The notes under the pieces: model-generated
The model's database searches: none
The model's input: only the letters and a program-made list of their open reading frames with translations
Told to the model about the DNA's origin: nothing
Shown here: positions 42,414 through 51,600 of the stretch, in pieces
Position numbering within the stretch: position 1 is the first letter of the stretch
How the letters are laid out: each line of letters opens with the position of its first letter
Position numbers and translations under genes: made by a program
Assembly (NCBI RefSeq): GCF_900291465.1
Contig: NZ_LT985808.1
Span: forward strand, 3,216,683 to 3,280,682
From: Bacteroides sp. Marseille-P3684
Lineage (GTDB): Bacteria; Bacteroidota; Bacteroidia; Bacteroidales; Bacteroidaceae
Length of the DNA: 64,000 nucleotides
Reading direction: 5' to 3'

Positions 42414-43270
42414 TTCTTTTGAATTCTTTTAGCTAACAAGTTGAGGCATAATACGAAGGTGAGGAGGAAGAGGGAAGCTCCCCAGATGAGGCTCTGCAGG
42501 TTGGGGTCGTTGAAGAACTCCCATATCATGAGGGGAACGGCTGACATGGGTCGGCTGATGTTCCAGCTGATGGCTGCTCCACCCAGGGCGGTGAACATCA
42601 ACGGGGCAGTCTCGCCGATGACGCGCGAGATGGCGAGCAGGATTCCGGTGAAGATACTGCCGAACGCCGAGGGGAGCATCACCTGCAGCATCACGCGCCA
42701 GTAGCTTCCGCCCAAGGCAAGACCTGCCTCTTTCAGGGTCTCGGGCAGGATGTTCATGGTCTCTTCGGTGGAACGGATGATGAGCGGCAGCATCATGATG
42801 AACAGCGCCACACTGCCGGCAAAGCCCGAATACCCCTTCATCGGCACGACCACCCAGATGTAGACGATGATACCGATGATGATGGAGGGTGTGCCCTGCA
42901 ACAGGTCGGTGATGTAGCTCACCGTCGTAGCAAACCAGTTTCCCTTGTATTCCGAGAGGCAGATTCCGCAGAAGATGCCCACCGGGATGGCGATGACCGC
43001 AGCCACGACGAGCATGAGGAACGTGCCGACAATGCCGTTGGCAATACCGCCCGGCAACGCCTCGCCTGCCGACATCGCCATCATCGCCTCGTAGGCGTTG
43101 GGCGTGGCTTCGGTCAGGAAGGTCCAGGAGAGCTGCTTCCAGCCCCGCACCAGCACTTCGCCCAGAATCGCCAGCAACGGGATGGCTGTCAGGGCGGCAA
43201 AGAAGCAGACCACGAAGTAGAGCAGGCGGTTCTTGAAGATGCGTACTTGTAGGTTTTTATCTTGTAACAT
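42401..43270 (-). CDS. pstA: Phosphate ABC transporter permease PstA
   Basis: A 289-residue inner-membrane permease with six hydrophobic segments, beginning LLYFVVCFFAALTAIPLLAI. The BPD_transp_1 coupling loop is ETLKEAGLALGGSYWRVML (about residues 185-203). GIFCGICLSEY is the PstA family block. It pairs with PstC to form the channel and with PstB for energy. It starts 25 bases after pstC and overlaps pstB by 13 bases. Confidence 0.95.
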   Translation of the reverse strand: MLQDKNLQVRIFKNRLLYFVVCFFAALTAIPLLAILGEVLVRGWKQLSWTFLTEATPNAYEAMMAMSAGEALPGGIANGIVGTFLMLVVAAVIAIPVGIFCGICLSEYKGNWFATTVSYITDLLQGTPSIIIGIIVYIWVVVPMKGYSGFAGSVALFIMMLPLIIRSTEETMNILPETLKEAGLALGGSYWRVMLQVMLPSAFGSIFTGILLAISRVIGETAPLMFTALGGAAISWNISRPMSAVPLMIWEFFNDPNLQSLIWGASLFLLTFVLCLNLLAKRIQKKWKV

Positions 43271-43295
43271 AACTATCTGTGATTAGAGCATACGG

Positions 43296-44153
43296 TTAGA
43301 CATGTTGGGCACGCCGGATGAGAATCTTGCCAATGAGGTTGATGATGGCAGTGATGAGGAACAGAATCAGTCCGATGGCAATCAGGGCAGAGAGCTTCAG
43401 CCCGTCGGCTTCACCAAACTGGTTGGCGATGATACTCGCCATGGTGTTTCCGGTGGTGGTAAGGCTGGTGGGAATCTGGTTCGTGTTGCCGATGAGCATC
43501 GTCACGGTCATGGTCTCGCCCAGGGCACGTCCGATGGCAAGGATGTAGGCGGAAAAGACTCCCGAACCGGCAGTGGGGAACACCACGCGGCGGATGACCT
43601 CGGCACGGGTCGCACCCATGGCGTAGGCTCCTTCCTTCAGGTCAGAGGGCACCATCTTGATGAACTCGGCACTCAGCGAGGCGGCGTAGGGTACAATCAT
43701 GATGGCAAGGACGAAGGAGGCGGTCAGGATGCCGGAGCCTTGCGGCGAGATGTTCAGCTCCATGAAGAGGGGGCGCAGGGTGTAGAAACCCCAGAGTCCG
43801 TAGATGATGGAGGGAATACCGGCAAGCAGGTCGGTCACCGTGCTCAGGATGGTGGCAATCTTCTTCCCGCGGAAGTATTCGCCCACGAAGAGGGCGACGG
43901 GCAGCGAGAAGGGGATGCAGAAGATGAGTGCCAGCAACGTGGTCAGCAGCGTACCCGTGATGAAGGGCAGTGCACCGTAGCTCTCGTTGCCGGGCGTGTA
44001 GTTCCAGTCGTCGGAGCAGATGAACTCCCAGAAGCCGAACTGGCGGAACGCGCTCGCGGCATCATTGGTGAGGGAATAGATGATTCCCCCACCAATGATC
44101 GGGATGACCACTGCCGACAAAATGAGGATAAACCTGAATATCTTGTCTTGCAT
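43296..44153 (-). CDS. pstC: Phosphate ABC transporter permease PstC
   Basis: A 285-residue inner-membrane permease with six hydrophobic segments. Family blocks are FWEFICSDDWNYTPGNESYGALPFI (read in two parts at about residues 43-67), PVALFVGEYFRGKK, AGIPSIIYGLWGF and the coupling loop LKEGAYAMGATRAEVIRRVV (about 170-190). It lies between pstS and pstA on the same transcript. Confidence 0.95.
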   Translation of the reverse strand: MQDKIFRFILILSAVVIPIIGGGIIYSLTNDAASAFRQFGFWEFICSDDWNYTPGNESYGALPFITGTLLTTLLALIFCIPFSLPVALFVGEYFRGKKIATILSTVTDLLAGIPSIIYGLWGFYTLRPLFMELNISPQGSGILTASFVLAIMIVPYAASLSAEFIKMVPSDLKEGAYAMGATRAEVIRRVVFPTAGSGVFSAYILAIGRALGETMTVTMLIGNTNQIPTSLTTTGNTMASIIANQFGEADGLKLSALIAIGLILFLITAIINLIGKILIRRAQHV

Positions 44154-44202
44154 AGTTGTGTCTGCGTTGGTTTGGTTTCGCTTGTGAACGTTGAGCCAGT
44201 CC

Positions 44203-45264
44203 TTATTTCACAAGGGGCTGTCCGTCGTAAGTGACGGTCTTCAGGTTCTGGAGGCTCAGGTCGACAGCCTGTCGGGGCAGCGGTGCATAGTGTACGGTCG
44301 TAGTCGTCTGCTGGACACTGTCGCTGAGGACATACTCCAGGAGGTCAACCGTAGCCTGTGCCTGTGCCTTGCTGCGTCCGGAGTAGTTCTGCTCCTGGTA
44401 GATGATGAGCCAGGTGAAGCAGCTGATGGGGTAAGCTCCCGGAGCATCGGCGTCCGTGATGGAACAGCGCGTGTCCTGCGGGATGTCTCCTGCGGCAGCC
44501 GAGATGCTTTCCGTGGACGGAGTAATCATCTCGCCCTGCTTGTTTTTCACATTGGCGTAAGCCAGCTTCTGTGCGAAGGCATATTCAGAACCGATGTAGC
44601 CGATGGTGTTCGGGGTGTTGCCCACGATGCCTGCCACTCCCGGATTTCCCTTGGCAGCCTGTCCGACGGGGAAGTTGACCGACTTGGCAGCTCCGAGCGT
44701 ATTCTTCCAGTTCTCGCTCACCTTGCTCAGGTAGTCGGTGAAGACAAAGGTCGTACCACTGCCATCCGAACGGTAGACCGGCATGATGTCGGCAGCCGGA
44801 AGCTTGGCGTCGGGGTTGAGTTCCTTCAGGCGGGCATCATCCCAGCGTGTGATTTTCCCGGCAAAGATGTCGGCAATCACGTCTCCCGCGAGGTTGAGTT
44901 TCTCCACGCCCGGCAGGTTATAAGCCAGCACGACGGCTCCCATGCAGGTCGGCACGTGCACCACGGGCTTCATCTCTTTCATTTCTTCATCGCTCAGGTA
45001 AGCATCGCTTCCACAGAAGTCCACGATGCCGTCCTTCAGGTTGCGCACACCGCCACCGCTTCCGATACCTCCGTAAGACACGTTGTCCCCACCCTTCTCA
45101 TTATAGGTGTTGAAGGTCATCGTATAGAACGGCAAGGGGAAGGTTGCCCCTGCACCGGTCAGCTCCACAGCTTCGCGACCGTCTACCGAGTTTGACTTCT
45201 GTCCGCCGCAGGAGCTGATGGTCAGTGCCAGCAAGCCTGCAACTAAAGCATACATTTTCTTCAT
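44203..45264 (-). CDS. pstS: Phosphate-binding protein PstS
   Basis: A 353-residue periplasmic phosphate-binding lipoprotein. Lipobox ISSC with Cys at residue 19. Phosphate-binding motifs are LTGAGATFPLPFY (about residues 36-48), YGGIGSGGGVRNL (about 65) and RSDGSGTTFVFTDYL (about 165). It follows the porin gene by 19 bases and precedes pstC by 49 bases. Confidence 0.96.
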   Translation of the reverse strand: MKKMYALVAGLLALTISSCGGQKSNSVDGREAVELTGAGATFPLPFYTMTFNTYNEKGGDNVSYGGIGSGGGVRNLKDGIVDFCGSDAYLSDEEMKEMKPVVHVPTCMGAVVLAYNLPGVEKLNLAGDVIADIFAGKITRWDDARLKELNPDAKLPAADIMPVYRSDGSGTTFVFTDYLSKVSENWKNTLGAAKSVNFPVGQAAKGNPGVAGIVGNTPNTIGYIGSEYAFAQKLAYANVKNKQGEMITPSTESISAAAGDIPQDTRCSITDADAPGAYPISCFTWLIIYQEQNYSGRSKAQAQATVDLLEYVLSDSVQQTTTTVHYAPLPRQAVDLSLQNLKTVTYDGQPLVK

Positions 45265-45283
45265 AACTGCTAGTATTTGGTTT

Positions 45284-46270
45284 TCAAATCGTAAATGAAC
45301 AGTTCAGATAGGCGTAATAGCTCTTCTTGGCATCGTCCGCCTTGGGAGACCAGACGCGCATGTTAGGCGTCAGCTTGATATACTTGCCGAGCTTGAACTC
45401 CGCGCCCACGACGCCTGCCATGCCGTCGGCAGCCTCGTTCCAGTGGTCTTTTGAGGTGAGGTAGTCCCACCGACCGAAGAGATTAACGTGTTTGCTGACG
45501 CCGACGGTGGAGTAGACCGAACAGCCGCTCTGGTCATGGTCCTTGATATTCCGTGCATTGGTCTGGCTGTTGTATTCGGCTGCGAGGCTGAACGCCCCGG
45601 TGGCATATCCGGCAAAGAGGTTCCAGTTGGTGATGCCCTCCAGTGTTTTATCGGACGCCTCGTTATAGGAGGCATAAGCCCGGAGGGTCAGTCCACGGAG
45701 CGGAGTGAAGGTGAGTCCGGCACCGTATTGCAATCCGTCGTTCACCTGTACCTTTTTATATCCTTCTCCGTTGACGAGGATGACGTCCGCCGAGAACCAC
45801 GGCGTAAAGTCATAAGCCAGGGAAACACCCATGTCGGCGCTGCTGCCGAACTTATATTCGTCCTGGAACGACTTCATGACATAGCGTTTGCCCCAAAAGG
45901 ATTCCTGTGTCTTGAACTGGGTGGTCGAGATGAGTCCGCCGCTCAGCGTCAGGTTCTTGTACTTCCACGTGACGAGTGCGTTCTTGATGTAGGCAATGCG
46001 TTCGTAGTCATGCACATCGTCAGACTGTCCCACATCCATGACGGCCTTGAACTGCAAGCCGTTTTTCAACGTGTACTGATAGCCCAGGTAGCTGCGGTCG
46101 AGTGTAAATCCGCGGTCGTTGTTGTTGCTTCCGAAGCCCGTATGTACATCGCTGAAGATAGCGATGATGGCTTTCCCTTCAGCCTTCGGTTCGTTGTCGT
46201 TGGTTTGTGCTCCGGCAAGAAGAGGTGCGCAACAAGCCAAAGCAGCAATCATCCGGTATTTCTTCATCAT
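45284..46270 (-). CDS. Porin, probably phosphate-selective
   Basis: A 328-residue outer-membrane beta-barrel with signal peptide (about residues 1-21, LLAGAQ). It shows alternating aromatic strands such as LGYQYTLKNGLQFKAVMDVG and YKNLTLSGGLISTTQF, and the last strand SYYAYLNCSFTI ends in an aromatic-rich barrel signature. It is the first gene of the pst operon and directly behind a Pho-box-like array, so a role in phosphate (or phosphorylated solute) entry is inferred. Fold is well supported; selectivity is not. Confidence 0.8.
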   Translation of the reverse strand: MMKKYRMIAALACCAPLLAGAQTNDNEPKAEGKAIIAIFSDVHTGFGSNNNDRGFTLDRSYLGYQYTLKNGLQFKAVMDVGQSDDVHDYERIAYIKNALVTWKYKNLTLSGGLISTTQFKTQESFWGKRYVMKSFQDEYKFGSSADMGVSLAYDFTPWFSADVILVNGEGYKKVQVNDGLQYGAGLTFTPLRGLTLRAYASYNEASDKTLEGITNWNLFAGYATGAFSLAAEYNSQTNARNIKDHDQSGCSVYSTVGVSKHVNLFGRWDYLTSKDHWNEAADGMAGVVGAEFKLGKYIKLTPNMRVWSPKADDAKKSYYAYLNCSFTI

Positions 46271-46296
46271 GTTGTCCTATTGTTGTTTTGACGCTG

Positions 46297-46353
46297 CAAA
46301 TGTAGGGAGGGGATGTTACAATGAGATGCAAAACATTTTACATCCGTATTACA
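46297..46353 (-). promoter_or_regulatory. Pho-box-like array and promoter of the porin-pst operon
   Basis: On the minus strand TGTAA occurs with an exact 11-base period at 46349-46353, 46338-46342 and 46316-46320. A degenerate unit TTGCA stands in register at 46327-46331. An exact -7 box TACATTTG is at 46297-46304, 11 bases further down. The 11-bp direct-repeat geometry is that of PhoB boxes (TGTCA repeats), with A in place of C. Confidence 0.65.
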
Positions 46354-46356
46354 ATG

Positions 46357-46390
46357 CAATTGACAATGGACAATTGACAATGGACAATTC
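46357..46390. repeat. AATTGAC micro-repeat upstream of the Pho box
   Basis: Two alternating CAATTGACAATGGA units; same family as the repeat at 41208-41242. Confidence 0.75.
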
Positions 46391-46412
46391 GGCTGATGCG
46401 CATCAGCTCGGT

Positions 46413-46499
46413 GACGGGATGAGCTTCTCATTTTGACGGGATGAGCTTCTCATTGTGGCGGGATGAGCTTCTCACTGTGACGAGATGAGCTTCTCACGG
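46413..46499. repeat. Four 22-bp tandem repeats
   Basis: The word GATGAGCTTCTCA starts at 46418, 46440, 46462 and 46484, a strict 22-base period. Each unit carries the small palindrome TGAG-CTT-CTCA. A related palindrome CTGATGCGCATCAG lies just before, at 46393-46406. Confidence 0.88.
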
Positions 46500-46720
46500 G
46501 GATCTTTTCCCGAAAAGGCAGTGGGGAGATAAGCAAGGGGAACATATGAAATGGGCAGGGAAAGGCGTCCGATACAGGAGGATCGGGCATTGGAGAGGGT
46601 GGAAAGATAGGGATTTTTCTTTCGACTTCCGAAACAGCCATTTCCGAAACAGCCGTTTCGCAACTGCAAATGTAACGTATTTATTTCAATGGACAATGCT
46701 TCCATGCAGCATGAGATCCC

Positions 46721-46903
46721 ATGTAGGGGCGACCGGTCGGGTCGCCCGGTCCAATCCATCGATGGTCCAATTCATCAATGTTCCAATATCGCCCAAATGC
46801 AGAATGAAAGGCAGCAATGTATAAGGATGTAATATTGAACGTGTATGAGGATGTAATATTGGACGTATGGTGGACTGGGCGACCAGACCGATCGCCCCTA
46901 CAT
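46721..46903. repeat. MITE-like element with imperfect inverted ends
   Basis: The left end ATGTAGGGGCGACCGGTCGG (46721-46740, continuing GTCGCCC) is the imperfect inverse of 46877-46903. Inside, GGATGTAATATTG is repeated at 46825 and 46849, 24 bases apart. The left 89 bases recur as a direct copy at 48459-48533, on the other side of the AAA/DUF4143 gene. Confidence 0.7.
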
Positions 46904-46963
46904 CGCCGCCTGATGTGCACACCGAACGAGAATTGTCCATTGTCAATTGAATGGATGGATGAA

Positions 46964-48310
46964 TTATAAGAACATCGTCATATACACCGGAATGTAATCC
47001 ACTCCATTCTCCCGCCTGTAATCCTTGGTGTAAATCAGGTACTTGTTCATGATCCGGTCTGAGAATTTGGAACAGAACTCGTCCAATGATTTATGGGTCT
47101 TGTATCCCGAGGACTTCACCTCTATGGGAGAAATCTTATGTCTGTCCGGGATGACAAAATCAATCTCGTAATACTTCTTTCCTTCGGCATAGGGAATGGT
47201 ATGATAGAACAGGTTCTTGCCGGTTGCCCTCAACATTTGGGCAATGACATTTTCATACACATAGCCCAAGTTGGTACGCAGCTTATCGTTCAACAGCTTA
47301 TCGTATATGACATTCTCGGTAATATCTCTATCCTTGAAGGCAAGCGTGACAAACAATCCGGTATCAGACGCATACATCTTGAAGTACTCATCATTCTTTG
47401 TCAAAGCCAACCCCGCGTTCGGGTCATCGGAATGGTACACGACATTGACCGTCATGGAATCCTCCATCTCTTTCACGATGTTCGCAATCCTTTCCGCCCT
47501 CACCTCTCCAATAGCCTTGCTGACCTGATAACGCATTGCGTTTCTGCTGAGCTGGGCGGGAATGGCGTCGTACAATGCCTTGGCCCTTCCTGAATCGTCA
47601 ATCTTCCCGAAGTCCTCTTCATAAAGAGCTATGATGTCCCGTTTCACCAGATCGACCGCTGTAAAATTGTTCGTTCGGATATAGGCCGAAACAGCCTGCG
47701 GCATTCCTCCGACCAGCATATACAGACGGAAGTCCCTCATCAGTTTCCGGTGGACGGCATCGCCTAAAGGCATTTTCCTTTCAAAGGTAGTACGCAGCAA
47801 CGGGATGGTAGCCGTATCGCCCAGTGCCCATCTGAATTCCTCATAATCCATCGGATACATGTCTACCTTTGTCTCTTCGCTCGGGATAAGGATGTCGCGG
47901 CTCTTTGAACGGACGGAAATCAAGGAACCTGTCTCGATATAGTCATAACGATGGTCCTTCACCAGGTGTTTGATTGCCTGTCTTGCAAGGGGCTGAAGCT
48001 GTACTTCATCGAAAATAATCACCGACTCCCTTTCATACAATTGTACCTGATAGATGAACTGCAATCGGATAAACAGGTAGTTCAAGTCTGAAATATCATT
48101 GAACAAGTCACTGACCTCTTTTGATACGCTTGAAAAGTCAATCAGTATATACGACTTATACTCACGACGTGCGAATTCCTCCGCAATGGTGGACTTCCCG
48201 ATACGTCTGGCTCCTTGTATCAGCAAGGCAGTGTCACCGTTTCGCTCAGACTTCCACTTGAGCATGGTATTGTAAATCTTGCGTTTGAAATAAATCATAG
48301 CGTCTTCCAT
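46964..48310 (-). CDS. AAA_14 / DUF4143 family ATP-binding protein, copy 2
   Basis: A 448-residue paralogue of the gene at 15298-16596. Walker A is GARRIGKSTIAEEF (about residues 28-41) and Walker B VIIFDEVQLQP (about 95-105). The sensor region is TGSLISVRSKS. The C-terminal DUF4143/nuclease-like part has YYEIDFVIPDRHKISPIEVKS (D...E-V-K). Start is placed at MEDAMIYF; MIYFKRK four codons later is also possible. Both genes share architecture but not close sequence. A 32-bp repeat array lies upstream, and the whole gene is flanked by 75-bp direct repeats. Confidence 0.83.
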   Translation of the reverse strand: MEDAMIYFKRKIYNTMLKWKSERNGDTALLIQGARRIGKSTIAEEFARREYKSYILIDFSSVSKEVSDLFNDISDLNYLFIRLQFIYQVQLYERESVIIFDEVQLQPLARQAIKHLVKDHRYDYIETGSLISVRSKSRDILIPSEETKVDMYPMDYEEFRWALGDTATIPLLRTTFERKMPLGDAVHRKLMRDFRLYMLVGGMPQAVSAYIRTNNFTAVDLVKRDIIALYEEDFGKIDDSGRAKALYDAIPAQLSRNAMRYQVSKAIGEVRAERIANIVKEMEDSMTVNVVYHSDDPNAGLALTKNDEYFKMYASDTGLFVTLAFKDRDITENVIYDKLLNDKLRTNLGYVYENVIAQMLRATGKNLFYHTIPYAEGKKYYEIDFVIPDRHKISPIEVKSSGYKTHKSLDEFCSKFSDRIMNKYLIYTKDYRRENGVDYIPVYMTMFL

Positions 48311-48352
48311 CGTCTGTAAATTTGATTGCGAATATACGTCTTGCAACGCCCT

Positions 48353-48425
48353 CCACCAAATTTATTTCCGGGATTTGTCAATATCCACCAAATTTTTTTA
48401 GCCGTTTTGTCAATATCCACCAAAT
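48353..48425 (-). repeat. Three 32-bp direct repeats upstream of AAA/DUF4143 copy 2
   Basis: CCACCAAAT starts at 48353, 48385 and 48417, a strict 32-base period. The two outer units share TTTGTCAATATCCACCAAAT (48374-48393 and 48406-48425). On the minus strand the unit nearest the gene supplies a TTTG 20 bases before TATATTCG, a plausible -33/-7 pair. Confidence 0.85.
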
Positions 48426-48458
48426 CTTGCGGATAAATGGACACTATGAGGTCCCCAA

Positions 48459-48533
48459 ATGTAGGGGCTACCGGTCGGGTCGCCCGGTCCAATCCATCGA
48501 TGGTCCAATATCACCCCAAATGCAGGATGAAAA
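48459..48533. repeat. Direct copy of the MITE-like left end
   Basis: From ATGTAGGGGC to the ATGAAA end it matches 46721-46809 with few changes and one internal gap. The two copies frame AAA/DUF4143 copy 2 in the same orientation. Confidence 0.8.
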
Positions 48534-48538
48534 CAAAC

Positions 48539-48575
48539 GCCGCTGTCCGGAGGCAAGATGCGTCCAAACAGCGGC
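48539..48575 (-). terminator. Terminator of the fimbrial operon
   Basis: An 8-bp stem GCCGCTGT / ACAGCGGC with a 21-base loop. On the minus strand the stem is followed by GTTTGTTTTC. It lies about 110 bases after the stop of the last fimbrial gene. Confidence 0.7.
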
Positions 48576-48648
48576 ATTTCATGAGACCGTGTGTCACGGT
48601 CGGATAGAAGTTGATTCCCTTATTATCAGATGTACAATGCCGAACGGA

Positions 48649-48680
48649 AATTGTCAATTGTCCATTATCAATTGTCCATT
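48649..48680. repeat. AATTGTC micro-repeat at the end of the fimbrial operon
   Basis: Four variants of AATTGTC(C/A)ATT directly after the last fimbrial stop codon. Confidence 0.75.
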
Positions 48681-48682
48681 GC

Positions 48683-51600
48683 TTAGTACGGCTTGATGAA
48701 ATCGTCGTGTGACGATGCACCGCCCTGGTTGGTGATGTATTTCCGCAATTCGACATCGCTGACGTCTTTCACACAGCGGACGTCGAACTCGGTGAGCCAT
48801 ATCTTGCCACCGGTCTTGTTCAACAGCTCTGTTTCACTCCATTTCGAGAGGTCCATCGGACGGGCACGGAAACCGTATTGCTGTGCCCAGAAGGGAGCGC
48901 CGTAGAAACGGTAACCTTCTTCGGTGTCGGTCTTGGACATGAGGTACGCCACATTGTATTCCGAACCTTTCAGTGTCTCGATGGTCTCTGCCTGATGACC
49001 GGGGTCATTGCTGTGCGTACCCCAGTTACGGGGCGAACCGGTTCCTGTTCCGTTGGAACCGATGGTCCACATCGGGTTCCAGTTCTCCCGGCGGAGGTCC
49101 AGCTTGTGCTGGGGCGGAACCAGACGCATCATGAGCATCAGCTCGTAGGCGTTCGGCATGCGCCAGCCGCGGATGAGGTGGTTGCCGTCTTCCGTGACCT
49201 CCACGTAGGTAGCGCAGGGATTCTCGTCCTTGCTGTCGTCGAGCATGTAGACGGGACGATGGGCATCGGCATCCCAAACGTACAGATTCTGCGTCTTTGT
49301 ATAATCCTTTGGATAGCCCCATTCCGTGGTGAAACGTATCATGTAGGAATTATGGTCCCAGCCGAGCTTACGCATGGTGGCGATGACCGAGAGACGTGCC
49401 ACACGGAAGTACTTGTACGGACGTGCCCAGACGGAATTCATCGTGTGCTTGGGCAGCGGACCGTTGGCAATGTAGTTCGGACGCAACGTCTCCTCCGGGA
49501 AGCGCGAGCAGTCGATGATGACACCCGAGGTGGGCACTCCTGCCTGGTTCAGACCACCGGAAGGAATCGACGTGTCGTTGGTCCAGTCGTTGCTCTCCGT
49601 CAGGTAGCGCTGTGCAGGACGGTAAATCTTGTTCGGGTCATAGATGCCCAGCGTACGGATGGCACGCACACGCAGAGGTTGGTTCCGGTCGGCATACTGG
49701 TTCCACTCGGGGTGTTTGCCATACCATCCCTGGTAGCCGTAGTGATAGCGCGTCATCTTCTCCCCCTGGTCCCACGCCCAGGGACGGAGAACACCCGCAG
49801 TCGCCTCCACCATGCGCTGACGCATCGTGGCTCCGTATTTTGCCATGAACATCAGCGGCTCGGTTAAGTAGCCGTCGTAGCTGTCCACCATGCGGGAAGA
49901 GGTGATGTAGGGAATATCGTTGCGCAGGCGGTAAGCCGGCGACATCATGTTCTGGTTCATCCAGAAGTACTCCAGCTGCGGCAGGGAGGGAAGGAACCAC
50001 TTCACGTCCTTCTCGTAAATCATCGCATAGGAAAGGCCGCGCGGGTTTGCCGGCTCGTTGCGGCTCAGCACGGAGAGGGCTGCCCAGCTGGACAGTTCCT
50101 TATGACCGTTATTAATCATACGAGGATAAATCACCTGCCACTTGTAGACGAATCCCGGCTTGTTCAGCGGACTCTCATCGGGCACGTAGACAACCTCTAT
50201 ATCGTTTGCTTCACCGAAGGTATAGTTGAGCATGTCCTTCCACTTGTGAGAGCCCTGCAACCAAGTGTCGTTCACCAGCGTCAGGTAGAGCAGACGTCCG
50301 TCGTAGATGTTCTTCTCGCCCTGAGTCGGCACATAGTCATTGAAATTGGCGACAATCATGTGGTCTTCACGCAGATTGTGCACGCGGGAAAGTCCGTGCG
50401 GCTGGTTGGGGATTTCCATCCAGTCCTCCTCTTCCACCATCTCCATACCGAAGCCCACGTAGTCCATGGGGAGGGAACGGAGGTTGTAGGGCGCCATGAT
50501 GGAGTGCTGCTGCACATTGATTTCCGCATCGTCCCACGAGCTGTGCCCGTCGTGCGAGTACTCCGGCGTCTTGTCGGAGAAGAATACCTTCATCTTGCGG
50601 TCGGGACGGTTGACGAAGAGACGCCAGCCATTGTTGTCCCAGTTGGAGGAGCTGATGCTTCTGGGAGCACGGTTCAAGTCCTGAATGGCACCGCTCAGCC
50701 AGGAAGGCATCTTGTCGTAGTAAAACTCCCGGGTATGGACCGAGATGACCATGTCGCCGGTCTCCGGGTCAAAGTTGTGGTCGGCGAGTGCCTTGCGCAT
50801 CCGCTCATCCTGCTTGCCCGTGGATGGGGAAGTGTAGGCACCTCCCTGCTTGTAAATCTCCGCCATCCAGGTACGGATGGTCTTCACGAGCTTCTTCGGA
50901 TTGTCAATCCACAACTTCGCGTAGCGCGGGTCATTGTCGGGGAACATCGTATATGCCAACGACTTGTTCATGGTGAAACGGGGGATCCGCGGCTCCTTTT
51001 TCAGGTTCTTCCTTCCGTTGCTGCTGTAAGTCGTGGTATAGGGATGGACGAAGAACGACACCCAGTCGATATCCGTCTTGTTGCGCTTGTAATCGCCCGT
51101 GGTCGAGATGGGTGCGGGGTCAAAAGGCGTAATCACCTCGTAGTGCTTCTCCAACTCCGCATCAGTCAGCGCCTGATTCTCCCAACCGGTGTTCATGCGG
51201 TGCAGGAGGTCATAGTAGTTGATGAGCACAGCCTGTGCGTCGTAGTGGCAGTCGAGAATGGCAGTAGATGCCTCCGTCACAAATCCGTCGGTATGCGAGT
51301 TGTCCTCGAAATCCTTGTTTTCGGGCGAGATGTTGTTGATGCGCACTTCCGCCTTGATGTCTTCGAGGGAGAGAATCTGCATGTCGTAGGTGTACCACGT
51401 GTTGCGGTTGACGTTGTAGTCGTTGATGTCGCTCTCACTCTCGGCACCTCCACCCAGGATGAGGCGGTAAACCACATTCTGGCCGACGCGCTTACGGTTG
51501 AGGCTGCCGGTGTTGTCCTTCACATCCTCGTAGACATCCGCCATGATTTCAATCCACACGGCATCCTTCGGCGCGTATTCGAAGGGCAGGAAGTTGCCGC

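Larger units (their letters stand above)
46391..46963. other. Repeat-rich intergenic region
   Basis: No gene. It contains the 22-bp tandem repeats (46413-46499), a plain stretch of about 220 bases with nothing recognised, and a MITE-like block with inverted ends (46721-46903). It lies between the Pho promoter and the 3' end of the second AAA/DUF4143 gene. Confidence 0.6.
48426..48682. other. Intergenic region with direct-repeat copy, terminator and micro-repeat
   Basis: No gene. Contains the second copy of the MITE-like left end (48459-48533), the fimbrial operon terminator (48539-48575) and the AATTGTC micro-repeat (48649-48680). Confidence 0.6.

Noticed and set aside
46681..46946. Two short overlapping minus-strand frames in the MITE-like block
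   Set aside because: They lie in inverted-repeat DNA, and the products are low-complexity with no start signals.
48295..48492. Short minus-strand frame across the 32-bp repeats
   Set aside because: It merely translates the repeat array and the MITE copy; repeats with a 32-base period would not keep one reading frame.
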